From VXNE01 sp965205735 (GTDB lineage Bacteria; Pseudomonadota; Gammaproteobacteria; Pseudomonadales; Azotimanducaceae), in the NCBI GenBank assembly GCA_965205735.1, contig OZ242179.1:3224001-3288000 (forward strand): 64,000 nucleotides of DNA. Direction: 5' to 3'. The position numbers and the translations under genes were made by a program. The notes beneath the pieces are model-generated. The model was given only the letters and a program-made list of their open reading frames with translations, searched no databases and was not told where the DNA came from. Shown here piece by piece: positions 44,022-51,278 of this stretch (position 1 is its first letter; every line of letters starts with the position of its first letter).

Positions 44022-44944
44022 CTGCGCGAGCCATCTGGCGCGACGGTGAGTTCATCGCCTGGGACGACGCGACCGTGCACGTATTGTCCCAGAGCCTGCA
44101 GCGCGGCTCGCTGGCGTTCGACTACCTCAGCGTCCACACCGCCCGGCGCGGCGTCGCCGTGTTCCGCCTGCGCGAACACATCGAACGTCTGGCGAAGACA
44201 TGCGGCATTGTGGGCTTGCCGCTCCACTATGGCGTCGACCTCCTGGTGGAAGCCTGCGCGGAAACGGTGCGTCGCAACCCGGGGGCGAAGTCCGTCAAGA
44301 TCAGCGCGCTGATTCCTTCGATCGAGGTCGAGCTGGTTCCCCAGGACCCCCGCGTATCCGTATTCATCGCCGCCTATGACGGTGACCGCGACATCGTCGA
44401 CAGGAACCGGGGCCAGCCTCATCGCCGGGCGGAACTGTCGTTGAAGATCGAACGCGACAAGCGTAGCCGGCGGGACGACATCATTCCTCCCCAGGCAAAG
44501 GTCGCCGCCAACTACACGGCGGCCATGACCGCCAAGTGGCGGGCGCGACGGGAGGGTTTTGACGACATCGTCCTGCTCGACGAGAAGGGCTGCCTGACGG
44601 AGGCGCCGACAGCGAACCTGTTCCTCGCCGACGCGTCGGGCCGCCTTGCAACACCGCCGGCCAGCAAGGTGCTGCTCGGCATCACGCGTGCTTCGATCAT
44701 CGATATCGCGTTGATGATCGGTAGCCCCTGCGAAGAACGTGACATCTCGGTGGATGACCTGATGGACGCATCGGAAGTGTTCCTCACCGGCACCTCCCAA
44801 GGTGTGTGGCCCGTGCTCAGCATCGACGGCCGCGCCGTCGGCGACGGCCGCATCGGCCCGATCACCTCACGGTTGCGGGACAGGTACCGAGCCGTCGTGC
44901 GCGGCGAGGAACCAGCCTTCGAACATTGGCTGCACTACGTGTAG
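44018..44944 (+). CDS. Class IV aminotransferase (BCAT/D-amino-acid aminotransferase fold)
   Basis: 308 aa. QSLQRGSLAFDYLSVH is the class IV N-terminal block, the PLP Lys is in QAKVAANYTAAM, EAPTANLFL gives the phosphate-binding Glu region and LTGTSQGVWPV the C-terminal block. It is translationally coupled to dgcA, so a D- or L-glutamate-family substrate is likely, but a branched-chain substrate cannot be excluded. Confidence 0.88.
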   Translation: MTARAIWRDGEFIAWDDATVHVLSQSLQRGSLAFDYLSVHTARRGVAVFRLREHIERLAKTCGIVGLPLHYGVDLLVEACAETVRRNPGAKSVKISALIPSIEVELVPQDPRVSVFIAAYDGDRDIVDRNRGQPHRRAELSLKIERDKRSRRDDIIPPQAKVAANYTAAMTAKWRARREGFDDIVLLDEKGCLTEAPTANLFLADASGRLATPPASKVLLGITRASIIDIALMIGSPCEERDISVDDLMDASEVFLTGTSQGVWPVLSIDGRAVGDGRIGPITSRLRDRYRAVVRGEEPAFEHWLHYV

Positions 44945-44980
44945 CGCTCGCGTTCGTCCTCGATCGCTGCCCCGCGTCAC

Positions 44981-45343
44981 TCGGGGTTGTTGTCATACAG
45001 AGTCCATTTGCCAAGAAGGTTGGAGCAAAGCTCTTAGCGTTGGGCAAGGGCAAACCGACATTCGTTGCCGACGCATATGATGAGCACAATTTCGGAAACG
45101 CCGCGGCGACTTTTGAATTGGGTGACCTGCGACTACGCTTTGTTCGTGATCGCAGCATCGAAATGCTTTGAGGAGTGCCGGCCACCAGGCCCATTTCACA
45201 CGTTGGATGAAGCATTGCACTTGCTTGAAGATCATTGGCATGAATTGGTGCGGGTCTGCGTGGATGGGTCCGCGCAACAACTGAACGACGAAGTTCGAGC
45301 AACCATTCAGCATAGGCTGAACACACTGTTTTCGGCATCTTGA
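44981..45343 (+). pseudogene. Frameshifted remnant of an uncharacterised gene
   Basis: Frame 1 reads VVVIQSPFAKKVGAKLLALG, then FVADAYDEHNFGNAAATFEL and LRLRFVRDRSIEM before TGA at about 45171. The adjoining frame continues FEECRPPGPFHTLDEALHLL and EDHWHELVRVCVDG to a stop at 45341-45343. Together they read as one protein of about 120 residues with a frameshift near 45155-45165. No start codon with a ribosome site is visible at the 5' end. The protein family was not recognised; the FVRDR..L then LDEAL..LE pattern recalls small proteins of unknown function. Confidence 0.45.
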
Positions 45344-45435
45344 ATCGAGCGGTTCGATCGCTTGTTCGAGGGACTCGATGCGATTGACGAACTGTCCGAC
45401 GCCCACCAGAACGGGCGTTTTCGGATTGCCCATCG

Positions 45436-45900
45436 TCACTCAGTCGAGGCGTTTTCAGTGCCCGGGGTTAGCGTGCCACCTTCGACGACGCAGGCGCGCA
45501 ACCCTCCGCGGTTGGCGAGCGCCCTGACAATGGTCGGCGCCGACACCGAAGGCGTTTCCAGCCGTCTGCCGAGGCTCGCGCATGGATCGCAGGGCTCAAT
45601 GCCCTCGAGCAGCACGTTACCGATGGAGAAACGCTTGCCGACCAGGGAATTGAGGTCGATGCCTTGGGTGACAATGTTGCGGCGCGTTGCGGATGCCTCG
45701 ATGGAGAGCCCGGTGTTCGCATTCAGCGCCGCGACGGTCTCCGCCTCGATGAGCGTCACCTCGCTGGCGGGCACGCCGCTCGGCCGGTCATGATGGTGAT
45801 CGCCCTCGATACCACGACCTGGAACCAGCGTCGCCTGATCCAGCGTGACGTGGGGCCCTCCGCGTTGCGGGGCGACATGGACAGCGACAACTTTGCCCAT
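45436..45900 (-). CDS. MOSC-domain protein
   Basis: 154 aa from ATG 45900, in a TAATG overlap with the upstream LRAT-like gene (an upstream GTG is less likely). VPGRGIEGDHHHDRPSG is the MOSC glycine-rich entry motif, SEVTLIEAETVAAL follows, and GIEPCDPCASL contains the conserved Cys at which the molybdenum-cofactor sulfur would be carried. MOSC domains move sulfur in Moco-enzyme maturation or form part of amidoxime-reducing systems; no partner is adjacent. Confidence 0.85.
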   Translation of the reverse strand: MGKVVAVHVAPQRGGPHVTLDQATLVPGRGIEGDHHHDRPSGVPASEVTLIEAETVAALNANTGLSIEASATRRNIVTQGIDLNSLVGKRFSIGNVLLEGIEPCDPCASLGRRLETPSVSAPTIVRALANRGGLRACVVEGGTLTPGTENASTE

Positions 45901-46328
45901 TACCTGGGTTTCCGAAGTCTCCGGCACAACGCGTAGCCGACCGCGACCGCCACCACCGGATGCCGTGTTGCGGCCAGCACCGCGCCGCCGACGACCAGTG
46001 CCGCGGCAACCGCCAATAGCTGCGAACTCATGGCGTTGCCGGTGGCTGCCCGCGTCACGGTATGTTCGCAGTTGTTTCTGAACAGGTTGTATCGCCGGGC
46101 ATCGCCGGGGGCCGCGTGCTCCGCGTGGTGAAGCGCCCGCGCGCGCTGCGTCTCGCCGAGTCGCCGTGCGCGCACGGTCTTGCCGCGCCGGAAGTCCTCC
46201 ATGGACGAAATGTGTTCGCCGCGCCGGGGCGTGTTGTGCAGGACGCGGTCATCGCCAAGCGCGATGCCCTGGTGCATGACCGGCCCCTTGCGCCGGAGGA
46301 CGATATCGCCGGGGAGATAGTCTGTCAT
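45900..46328 (-). CDS. LRAT-like NlpC/P60-superfamily protein with a membrane segment
   Basis: 142 aa from ATG 46328. YLPGDIVLRRKGPVMHQGIALGDDRVLHN contains the first catalytic His, and NLFRNNCEHTVTRAATG the nucleophilic Cys in the NCEHF/T motif of lecithin:retinol acyltransferase-like proteins. A hydrophobic C-terminal helix (SQLLAVAAALVVGGAVLAA) is typical of this family. It is coupled to the MOSC gene. The substrate is probably a lipid, but no specific role can be assigned. Confidence 0.85.
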   Translation of the reverse strand: MTDYLPGDIVLRRKGPVMHQGIALGDDRVLHNTPRRGEHISSMEDFRRGKTVRARRLGETQRARALHHAEHAAPGDARRYNLFRNNCEHTVTRAATGNAMSSQLLAVAAALVVGGAVLAATRHPVVAVAVGYALCRRLRKPR

Positions 46329-46370
46329 CGATCCTGACTCGCCATCGAACATTGCACCATTGACGATAAC

Positions 46371-46712
46371 CTATTCGTCGGTCGTGATCGATACGATGAT
46401 GTAGTCGATGGACTCGAGAAGTTCCTCCTCCGTGCATGTATTGCACAGCCCCTTGGGGGGCATGCCCGGCGGCATACCCTGGACGACGGACTTGAGCAAC
46501 GCGTCCCGGCCTCGGGCAATGCGAGGCGTCCAGGCTTCCTTGTCGTCGAGCGCCGGCGCTCCGGCCACGCCGCTGGCATGGCACGTGAAGCAGTAGCGTT
46601 CGTATGTCTGCTTGCCCGGATGTTCGACGGATTCGCCCTGGTCGCATGCCGCAAGCAGGCCAGCAAATACGATGCCGACGCACTGGATCGCGGCCGGGGC
46701 CTGCGCTCGCAT
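46371..46712 (-). CDS. Lipoprotein cytochrome c (c5/class I-like)
   Basis: 113 aa from ATG 46712, preceded by AGGAGGAAAG. The signal ends in a lipobox LLAAC (Cys about 22), so it should be anchored to a membrane. The haem motif is CFTCH, with a later Met in VVQGMPPGMPPKG as likely axial ligand. Two further Cys in LCNTCTEEE resemble the disulfide pair of cytochrome c5. It should carry electrons in the periplasm. The 42 bp between it and the LRAT-like gene hold no gene. Confidence 0.88.
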   Translation of the reverse strand: MRAQAPAAIQCVGIVFAGLLAACDQGESVEHPGKQTYERYCFTCHASGVAGAPALDDKEAWTPRIARGRDALLKSVVQGMPPGMPPKGLCNTCTEEELLESIDYIIVSITTDE

Positions 46713-46791
46713 GGCTTTCCTCCTGGGTGCTGGATGCGCGGACCATAGCGACTTGATACGGGCCTGTCTAACGGCTCGACCCACATTATTT

Positions 46792-46844
46792 AACCAAATG
46801 GTTGAGCATCAGTTCGGGAGCGGATACACTCAACCAGATGGTTG
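46792..46844. promoter_or_regulatory. Paired operators in front of the ArsR-type regulator
   Basis: AACCAAATGGTT (46792-46803) and CAACCAGATGGTTG (46831-46844) are two near-identical palindromes 39 bp apart centre to centre. The second contains the ATG of the regulator gene. Paired sites of this form before an ArsR-SRPBCC unit suggest autorepression with blocking of transcription and translation start. Confidence 0.65.
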
Positions 46845-47177
46845 AACAAAACTCGATCATGTCTTCCACGCGCTTGCCGATCCCACCCGCCGCGCCATCC
46901 TTGATCGCTTGACGGAGGGGGAAGCCACCGTCGGCCATCTCTCGAGCCGTTCCCTCTCTCTTTCGCAGCGGTGTCGAAACACCTGGGCGTACTTGAGCGC
47001 GCCGGGCTCGTGACGCGCGAAGCGCGGGGTCGGGAACGGATGTGCCGGATCAATCCGGCCGCGCTGAAGGACGCCCGTGCGTGGCTCGAAGTCCACGAAC
47101 GCTTCTGGTCGGATCGCCTGAATGCGCTTGATCGACTGGTTACAACCAGTTCCGGCAGGACAGGTGAATCGCGGTGA
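46838..47177 (+). pseudogene. ArsR-family regulator gene with two frameshifts (or sequencing errors)
   Basis: ATG 46838 reads MVEQ and then the natural sequence moves to another frame at the CAAAAC run: DHVFHALADPTRRAILDRLT and EGEATVGHLSSRSLS. Near 46955-46965 (CTCTCTCTTTCGC) it moves again to give AAVSKHLGVLERAGLVTRE to a stop at 47175-47177. Combined, this is a normal SdpR/ArsR-type winged-helix regulator of about 110 aa. Both shifts fall in short homopolymer or CT repeats, so base-calling errors are quite possible. The SRPBCC gene overlaps the stop as GTGA. Confidence 0.7.
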
Positions 47178-47683
47178 CAGATCCCGAGAAAGCCGAACGA
47201 ACCACCGGGCAGACCAGATCGAAGGGCCGCGATATGACGGGGCACCAGCCGGACGAAAGGGACATTTACCTGACGCTCCATCGCACAATCAACGCGCCGG
47301 TCGAGACGGTCTACGACGCGTGGACGGACCCGGTGCTGCTGCGCCGATGGTTCGCGCCCGGGGATGCGGAGGTCGCACGCGCGGTCGCCGAGGTCGCGGT
47401 CGGCGGGAGGTTTCTCATCGAGATGCGGGGGACGGACGGCGAGAAATGGATGGTGCGCGGGCTGTATCGGGAAGTCGTGCCGAACCGTCGCCTGGCGCAC
47501 ACCTGGTGCTGGGAGGGCAGCGATGTCGAATCCCTGGTCACCGTCGAGTTCGAACCCGGATCGGCTGGCACGACCCGCCTGACCGTGACGCATTCACGGT
47601 TTGCGTCGGCCGAAACAAGCGACAATCACAAGCTTGGTTGGATCGGTTGCCTTGCCAAGCTTGAGGCCTTGTACGCGGATTGA
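47174..47683 (+). CDS. SRPBCC-family protein (AHSA1/YndB-like)
   Basis: 169 aa from GTG 47174, overlapping the arsR stop; ATG 47234 is a possible later start. LHRTINAPVETVYDAWTDPV followed by LLRRWFAP is the START-like/AHSA1 N-terminal block, and GLYREVVPNRRLAHTWCWEG and TVTHSRFASAE continue it. ArsR plus SRPBCC pairs are common and the SRPBCC protein may bind a hydrophobic ligand. The specific role is unknown. Confidence 0.88.
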   Translation: MTDPEKAERTTGQTRSKGRDMTGHQPDERDIYLTLHRTINAPVETVYDAWTDPVLLRRWFAPGDAEVARAVAEVAVGGRFLIEMRGTDGEKWMVRGLYREVVPNRRLAHTWCWEGSDVESLVTVEFEPGSAGTTRLTVTHSRFASAETSDNHKLGWIGCLAKLEALYAD

Positions 47684-47721
47684 AACGTCCGCGATGGGCG
47701 CTGGCCGGGAAGTGAACGAAC

Positions 47722-48051
47722 ATGACGAGCGATGATGTGCTGATCCACCGGATCCGCTCGATCCTCTCCCGGCGAGAGGGGTACTCGGAGCGCAGAATGT
47801 TCGGCACCGGCTGCTTCATGATCAACCGCAACATGTGTGTTGGAACGTGGAACGGCTCCCTGATCGTGCGGCTCGACAGGAAAGACCACGACGAGACGCT
47901 GGCGGCGCCGCACACCAGACCGGCTGACATGAATGGCCGCGTCATGAGGGGATGGGCGCTCGTGGACTCGGCGGGTGTCGAATCGAACGACCAACTGACG
48001 TGGTGGGTGGACAGGGCCGCGAATTTCGCCGGCTCCCTCCCGGCAAAGTAG
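47722..48051 (+). CDS. TfoX N-terminal-domain protein
   Basis: 109 aa. IHRIRSILSRREGYSERRMF and GTGCFMINRNMCVGTWNGSL are characteristic of stand-alone TfoX/Sxy N-terminal domain proteins, ending RPADMNGRVMRGWALVD. TfoX itself controls competence in Gammaproteobacteria, but single N-domain proteins like this have no known role. It follows the SRPBCC gene by 38 nt. Confidence 0.85.
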   Translation: MTSDDVLIHRIRSILSRREGYSERRMFGTGCFMINRNMCVGTWNGSLIVRLDRKDHDETLAAPHTRPADMNGRVMRGWALVDSAGVESNDQLTWWVDRAANFAGSLPAK

Positions 48052-48155
48052 CAGTCCCTGAATCCGCGGCCGGAAGCGCGATCAAAGAGTACAGGGAGAG
48101 AGGTATTACTGATCGGATTGAGTCGAACGTTGGTCCGGGCTGGTTGTCGGACGAC

Positions 48156-49001
48156 ATGTATCCGTTCGAGAGCAAGTTCTTTGCTACCCCGTCAGGGCAT
48201 CGGATGCACTTCGTCGACGAGGGCGAAGGCGAGCCAATCGTATTCGTGCATGGCAATCCAGCCTGGTCCTTCGAATTCCGCCATCTGATCAAGGAGCTTC
48301 GATCCGAGTTCCGGTGCGTCGCCCCCGACCACATTGGGTTCGGGCTCTCGTCGCGAAGCGAACGGCCCGAAGACCACCACCCCGAAAGCCATGCGAACCG
48401 GTTTGCCGCCCTGCTCGGCCATCTCGACCTTCGCGACCTGACCTTGTGCATGACGGATTGGGGCGGGCCGATCGGTCTCGATTTTGCGCGAAAGCATCCG
48501 GACAGCGTCAAGCGGCTCGTGATCGCCAACACTTGGTGCTGGCCGGTCGGCGACGACTTTCACTTCAGGTGGTTCAGTTTCCTCATGTCGAGCCGGGTCG
48601 GACAATACCTCCTCAAGCGTCACAATATTTTCGTGAACAAGCTTATGCCGATGGCGGTCGGAAACAGGAATGTCCTGACGTCGGAAATCATGGCCCACTA
48701 TCGCAATGCGCTACCCTCGCCCGATGCCCGCGCCGGGAGCGCCGCGCTGCCGGGTTACATTGTCGGCGCAAGCGAGTGGCTGGGCTCGATCTGGCGTGGT
48801 CGCGCGGCCTTTGCGGACAAGCCCGCGCTCATTGCATGGGGGTGCCGGGACATGGCGTTTCGGAGGAAGGAACTCGACCGGTGGAAATCCGAGCTCTCCG
48901 ACTTTGAGGTGCATGAGTTCGAGGACTGCGGACACTTTCTGCCGGAAGAAGTCCCCGAAAAGCTGGTGATGGCGCTCCGCGCTTTCATGAATCGGACGTA
49001 A
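48156..49001 (+). CDS. Haloalkane-dehalogenase-like alpha/beta hydrolase
   Basis: 281 aa from ATG 48156. Relatives begin a few residues earlier with GWL-like sequence, and GPGWLSDD precedes this ATG in frame, but no good start codon lies upstream. HGNPAWSFEFRH provides the oxyanion Asn and halide-binding region, the nucleophile is Asp in CMTDWGGPIGL (an Asp-Trp as in haloalkane dehalogenases), WGCRDMAF holds the acid and CGHFLPEE the His. Dehalogenase or related hydrolase activity is plausible; the substrate is unknown. Confidence 0.82.
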   Translation: MYPFESKFFATPSGHRMHFVDEGEGEPIVFVHGNPAWSFEFRHLIKELRSEFRCVAPDHIGFGLSSRSERPEDHHPESHANRFAALLGHLDLRDLTLCMTDWGGPIGLDFARKHPDSVKRLVIANTWCWPVGDDFHFRWFSFLMSSRVGQYLLKRHNIFVNKLMPMAVGNRNVLTSEIMAHYRNALPSPDARAGSAALPGYIVGASEWLGSIWRGRAAFADKPALIAWGCRDMAFRRKELDRWKSELSDFEVHEFEDCGHFLPEEVPEKLVMALRAFMNRT

Positions 49002-49091
49002 AAGAGTCGGTGACCCACCCGCCGGATTTTCGATGATGCGGCGGGCCGACTTTCGCTATAGTCGCCGGCTTGACCGGGTTACGGAGCAACC

Positions 49092-50453
49092 ATGAACGAC
49101 TACAAGGTCGCGGACATCAGCTTGGCGGAATTCGGGCGCAGGGAGATCGCCCTGGCCGAAGCCGAAATGCCCGCGTTGATGTCCTTGCGCAGAAGCTACC
49201 GGAACCTCGCGCCGCTCGCGGGGGCGAGGATCATCGGCTGCATCCACATGACGGTCCAAACCGCCGTCCTGATCGAGACCCTCATCGCGCTCGGTGCCGA
49301 GGTGCGCTGGTCGTCATGCAATATCTTCTCGACGCAGGATCATGCCGCCGCGGCCATGGCGGCCGCCGGCGTACCGGTATTCGCGTGGAAGGGAGAGACC
49401 GAGCAGGAATACGCGTGGTGCATCGAACAGACAATCTGCAAGGACGGCAAACCCTGGAACGCGAACCTGCTGCTCGACGACGGTGGCGACCTGACGCAAG
49501 TGGTGCATGAGAAATACCCCGCCATGCTGGACTCGATTCACGGCGTCAGCGAAGAAACGACCACCGGCGTGCATCGCCTGTACGAGATGCTGGAGAAAAA
49601 CACGCTCAAGGTTCCCGCGGTCAACGTCAACGATGCCGTAACGAAGTCGAAAAACGATAACCGCTACGGCTGTCGACACGGCTTGAACGATGCGATCAAG
49701 CGCGGCACCGACATGCTCATGGCGGGCAAACGCGCCCTGGTGCTGGGCTACGGCGACGTCGGCAAGGGATCGGCGCAGAGCTTGCGCCAGGAAGGCATGA
49801 TCGTTCGCGTGGTCGAGATCGATCCGATCTGCGCGATGCAGGCGTGTCTCGACGGCTACGAAGTCGTTTCCCCCTATGCCGGCGGCAACAACACGGGTCG
49901 GATCGAGGACATCGACCGGCGCCTGCTCCAACAGACGGATGTCCTGGTCACCTGCACCGGCAACACCGGCGTCTGCGACGCGGCCATGTTGCGGTCGATC
50001 AAGCGCGGCGCCGTCGTCTGCAATATCGGCCATTTCGACAACGAAATCGACACGGCATACATGCGCGAACAGTGGCGTTGGCAGAAGGTAAAGGACCAGG
50101 TCCACCAGGTATTCCGCAGCGATGACCCGGGCGATTACCTCATCCTGTTGTCCGAGGGGCGCCTGGTGAATCTCGGCAACGCGATGGGGCATCCGTCGCG
50201 GGTAATGGACGGCTCATTCGCCAATCAGGTCCTCGCGCAGATGCACATCTACGAGCAGCGGTGGGCGGATCAGCCGCTGGCGCAACGCGCTCCCGTCGCA
50301 ATCGAGGTGCTGCCGAAGAAGCTCGATGAGGAGGTCGCGCGGCTGATGGTGGAAGGTTTTGGCGGTGTCGTTACGACATTGACGAATACGCAGGCCGCCT
50401 ACATCAACGTCGACAGGGAAGGCCCGTTCAAGCCGGAGTTTTACAAGTATTGA
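49092..50453 (+). CDS. ahcY: Adenosylhomocysteinase
   Basis: 453 aa. SSCNIFSTQDHAAAAM, NDAVTKSKNDNRYGCRHGL, the NAD motif VLGYGDVGKGSAQSL, HFDNEID and the C-terminal PFKPEFYKY are diagnostic. It hydrolyses S-adenosylhomocysteine to homocysteine and adenosine, clearing the product inhibitor of methyltransferases. The 90 bp before it hold a CCCGCCG/CGGCGGG hairpin (49018-49045), probably a terminator or mRNA structure; it does not match a SAH riboswitch by eye. The selenoprotein gene converges on it 102 nt downstream. Confidence 0.97.
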   Translation: MNDYKVADISLAEFGRREIALAEAEMPALMSLRRSYRNLAPLAGARIIGCIHMTVQTAVLIETLIALGAEVRWSSCNIFSTQDHAAAAMAAAGVPVFAWKGETEQEYAWCIEQTICKDGKPWNANLLLDDGGDLTQVVHEKYPAMLDSIHGVSEETTTGVHRLYEMLEKNTLKVPAVNVNDAVTKSKNDNRYGCRHGLNDAIKRGTDMLMAGKRALVLGYGDVGKGSAQSLRQEGMIVRVVEIDPICAMQACLDGYEVVSPYAGGNNTGRIEDIDRRLLQQTDVLVTCTGNTGVCDAAMLRSIKRGAVVCNIGHFDNEIDTAYMREQWRWQKVKDQVHQVFRSDDPGDYLILLSEGRLVNLGNAMGHPSRVMDGSFANQVLAQMHIYEQRWADQPLAQRAPVAIEVLPKKLDEEVARLMVEGFGGVVTTLTNTQAAYINVDREGPFKPEFYKY

Positions 50454-50555
50454 TCGGGATGCGCGCCATCGCTGGCGCGAAAGCACCAAGATTAGTATGT
50501 GTTGGCGGAACGCGAACCGGGGGAGGCGTCTCAAGCGCCGTCCCACCGCCTTGAT

Positions 50556-50783
50556 TCAGCGCCCCTGCAGTTCCCCGACGAGCTTGTCTTCGTCCGGAAA
50601 CTCGCCCGTCTCGTGTTTTGAATAGACCAGCGCGCCGTCCACGTTGACGTCGAAAATGCCGCCGGCCCCTTCTATAAGGAACGCCTCGTCACCGAACGCT
50701 TCTTTTATTTTGGCAGCCAAACTGACCGCTTTGGGCTGGTAGCCTCAGGAAGTGCAGTAGGTAATGGTGATGTCCAACGGCAT
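50556..50783 (-). CDS. SelW/SelT/SelH-family (Rdx) selenoprotein with in-frame UGA (Sec)
   Basis: 75 aa from ATG 50783. The start reads MPLDITITYCTS, then codon 13 is TGA (50745-50747), then GYQPKAVSLAAKIKEAFGDE, FLIEGAGGIFDVNVDGALVY and SKHETGEFPDED to a real TGA stop at 50556-50558. Reading the first TGA as selenocysteine gives YCTSUGYQPKA, the CxxU redox motif of Rdx-family proteins, and the downstream blocks match the family (G-I-F-D-V-x-V-D-G, T-G-x-F-P-D). Ordinary calling would miss it or annotate the antisense frame. A SECIS-like hairpin lies just after the TGA. It needs selA-D elsewhere in the genome. Confidence 0.85.
50714..50738 (-). promoter_or_regulatory. Bacterial SECIS-like hairpin for selenocysteine insertion
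   Basis: On the mRNA, CAGCC (7-11 nt after UGA) pairs with GGCUG (27-31), and AAA (13-15) with UUU (24-26), with one bulged C. The 8-nt apical loop is GCGGUCAG and contains GGUC at 18-21 nt after UGA. In E. coli fdhF the SelB-recognised loop also presents GGUC at about 19-22 nt. The stem is short (8 bp) but its position and loop fit. Confidence 0.7.
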
Positions 50784-51059
50784 GTCCTCGCGTGTGGAAG
50801 TTCGCGGATAAAGTAACACCAGTTAGTCGCCGAAGCGACCTTTAGCGCTTCACCCATGCGACGGTTAGCGTTGTCCGGGAGCGGATATCGAGAGGCGCGG
50901 CAATTCCTGGCCCGTGTCGGCCAAAGCGGCGTGCTAGAGGCGCATCCATCGTATAGAAATACTGGCGAAGAACTCACGCCAAGCGGTGGCGACGTCCGCT
51001 ACGCGAGCCTTCCGTCAAAGCCGACAATGCCGATTCCATTTATTGAAGAGGAGTTGGCA

Positions 51060-51239
51060 ATGTACGAGCTAACAGAAGGTCAGTCACAGGAAGTCGGCGG
51101 CGGGATAGACGGGATCCCCTATCACTACGGTAGCCAAAGGGTGATCCTGCCGCCGTGGCCACAGGATCGCCCTTTGCCGCATGAACCACCTCCGCCGGTT
51201 CCGGAAATGCCGAGACCCAGGCCGTCCGTTGGTATCTGA
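51060..51239 (+). CDS. Double-glycine-leader peptide with proline-rich core (candidate bacteriocin/microcin-like)
   Basis: 59 aa from ATG 51060, preceded by GAGGAG at 7 nt; a longer in-frame ORF from 50856 has no ribosome site. The leader MYELTEGQSQEVGGG fits the pattern M-x-E-L-T-x-x-x-x-x-x-V-x-G-G recognised by C39-type peptidase ABC exporters. The predicted 44-residue core (IDGIPYHYGS ... PRPRPSVGI) has 14 Pro, several Arg and aromatic residues, and no Cys. The PPPP and PRPRP features recall proline-rich ribosome-targeting peptides, but this is similarity of composition only. No maturation or export gene is adjacent. Confidence 0.65.
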   Translation: MYELTEGQSQEVGGGIDGIPYHYGSQRVILPPWPQDRPLPHEPPPPVPEMPRPRPSVGI

Positions 51240-51278
51240 CCGTCGGTTACGGGTAGCGGACCATGCTCCAGACCGGCG

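Noticed and set aside
49018..49045. CCCGCCG/CGGCGGG hairpin before ahcY considered as a SAH riboswitch
   Set aside because: The SAH-riboswitch conserved core was not found; the stem looks like a simple hairpin or terminator of the upstream gene.
50856..51059. Longer N-terminal extension of the proline-rich peptide gene
   Set aside because: The open frame continues upstream but the sequence has no ribosome site or family pattern, whereas the internal ATG 51060 has GAGGAG and a proper GG-leader.
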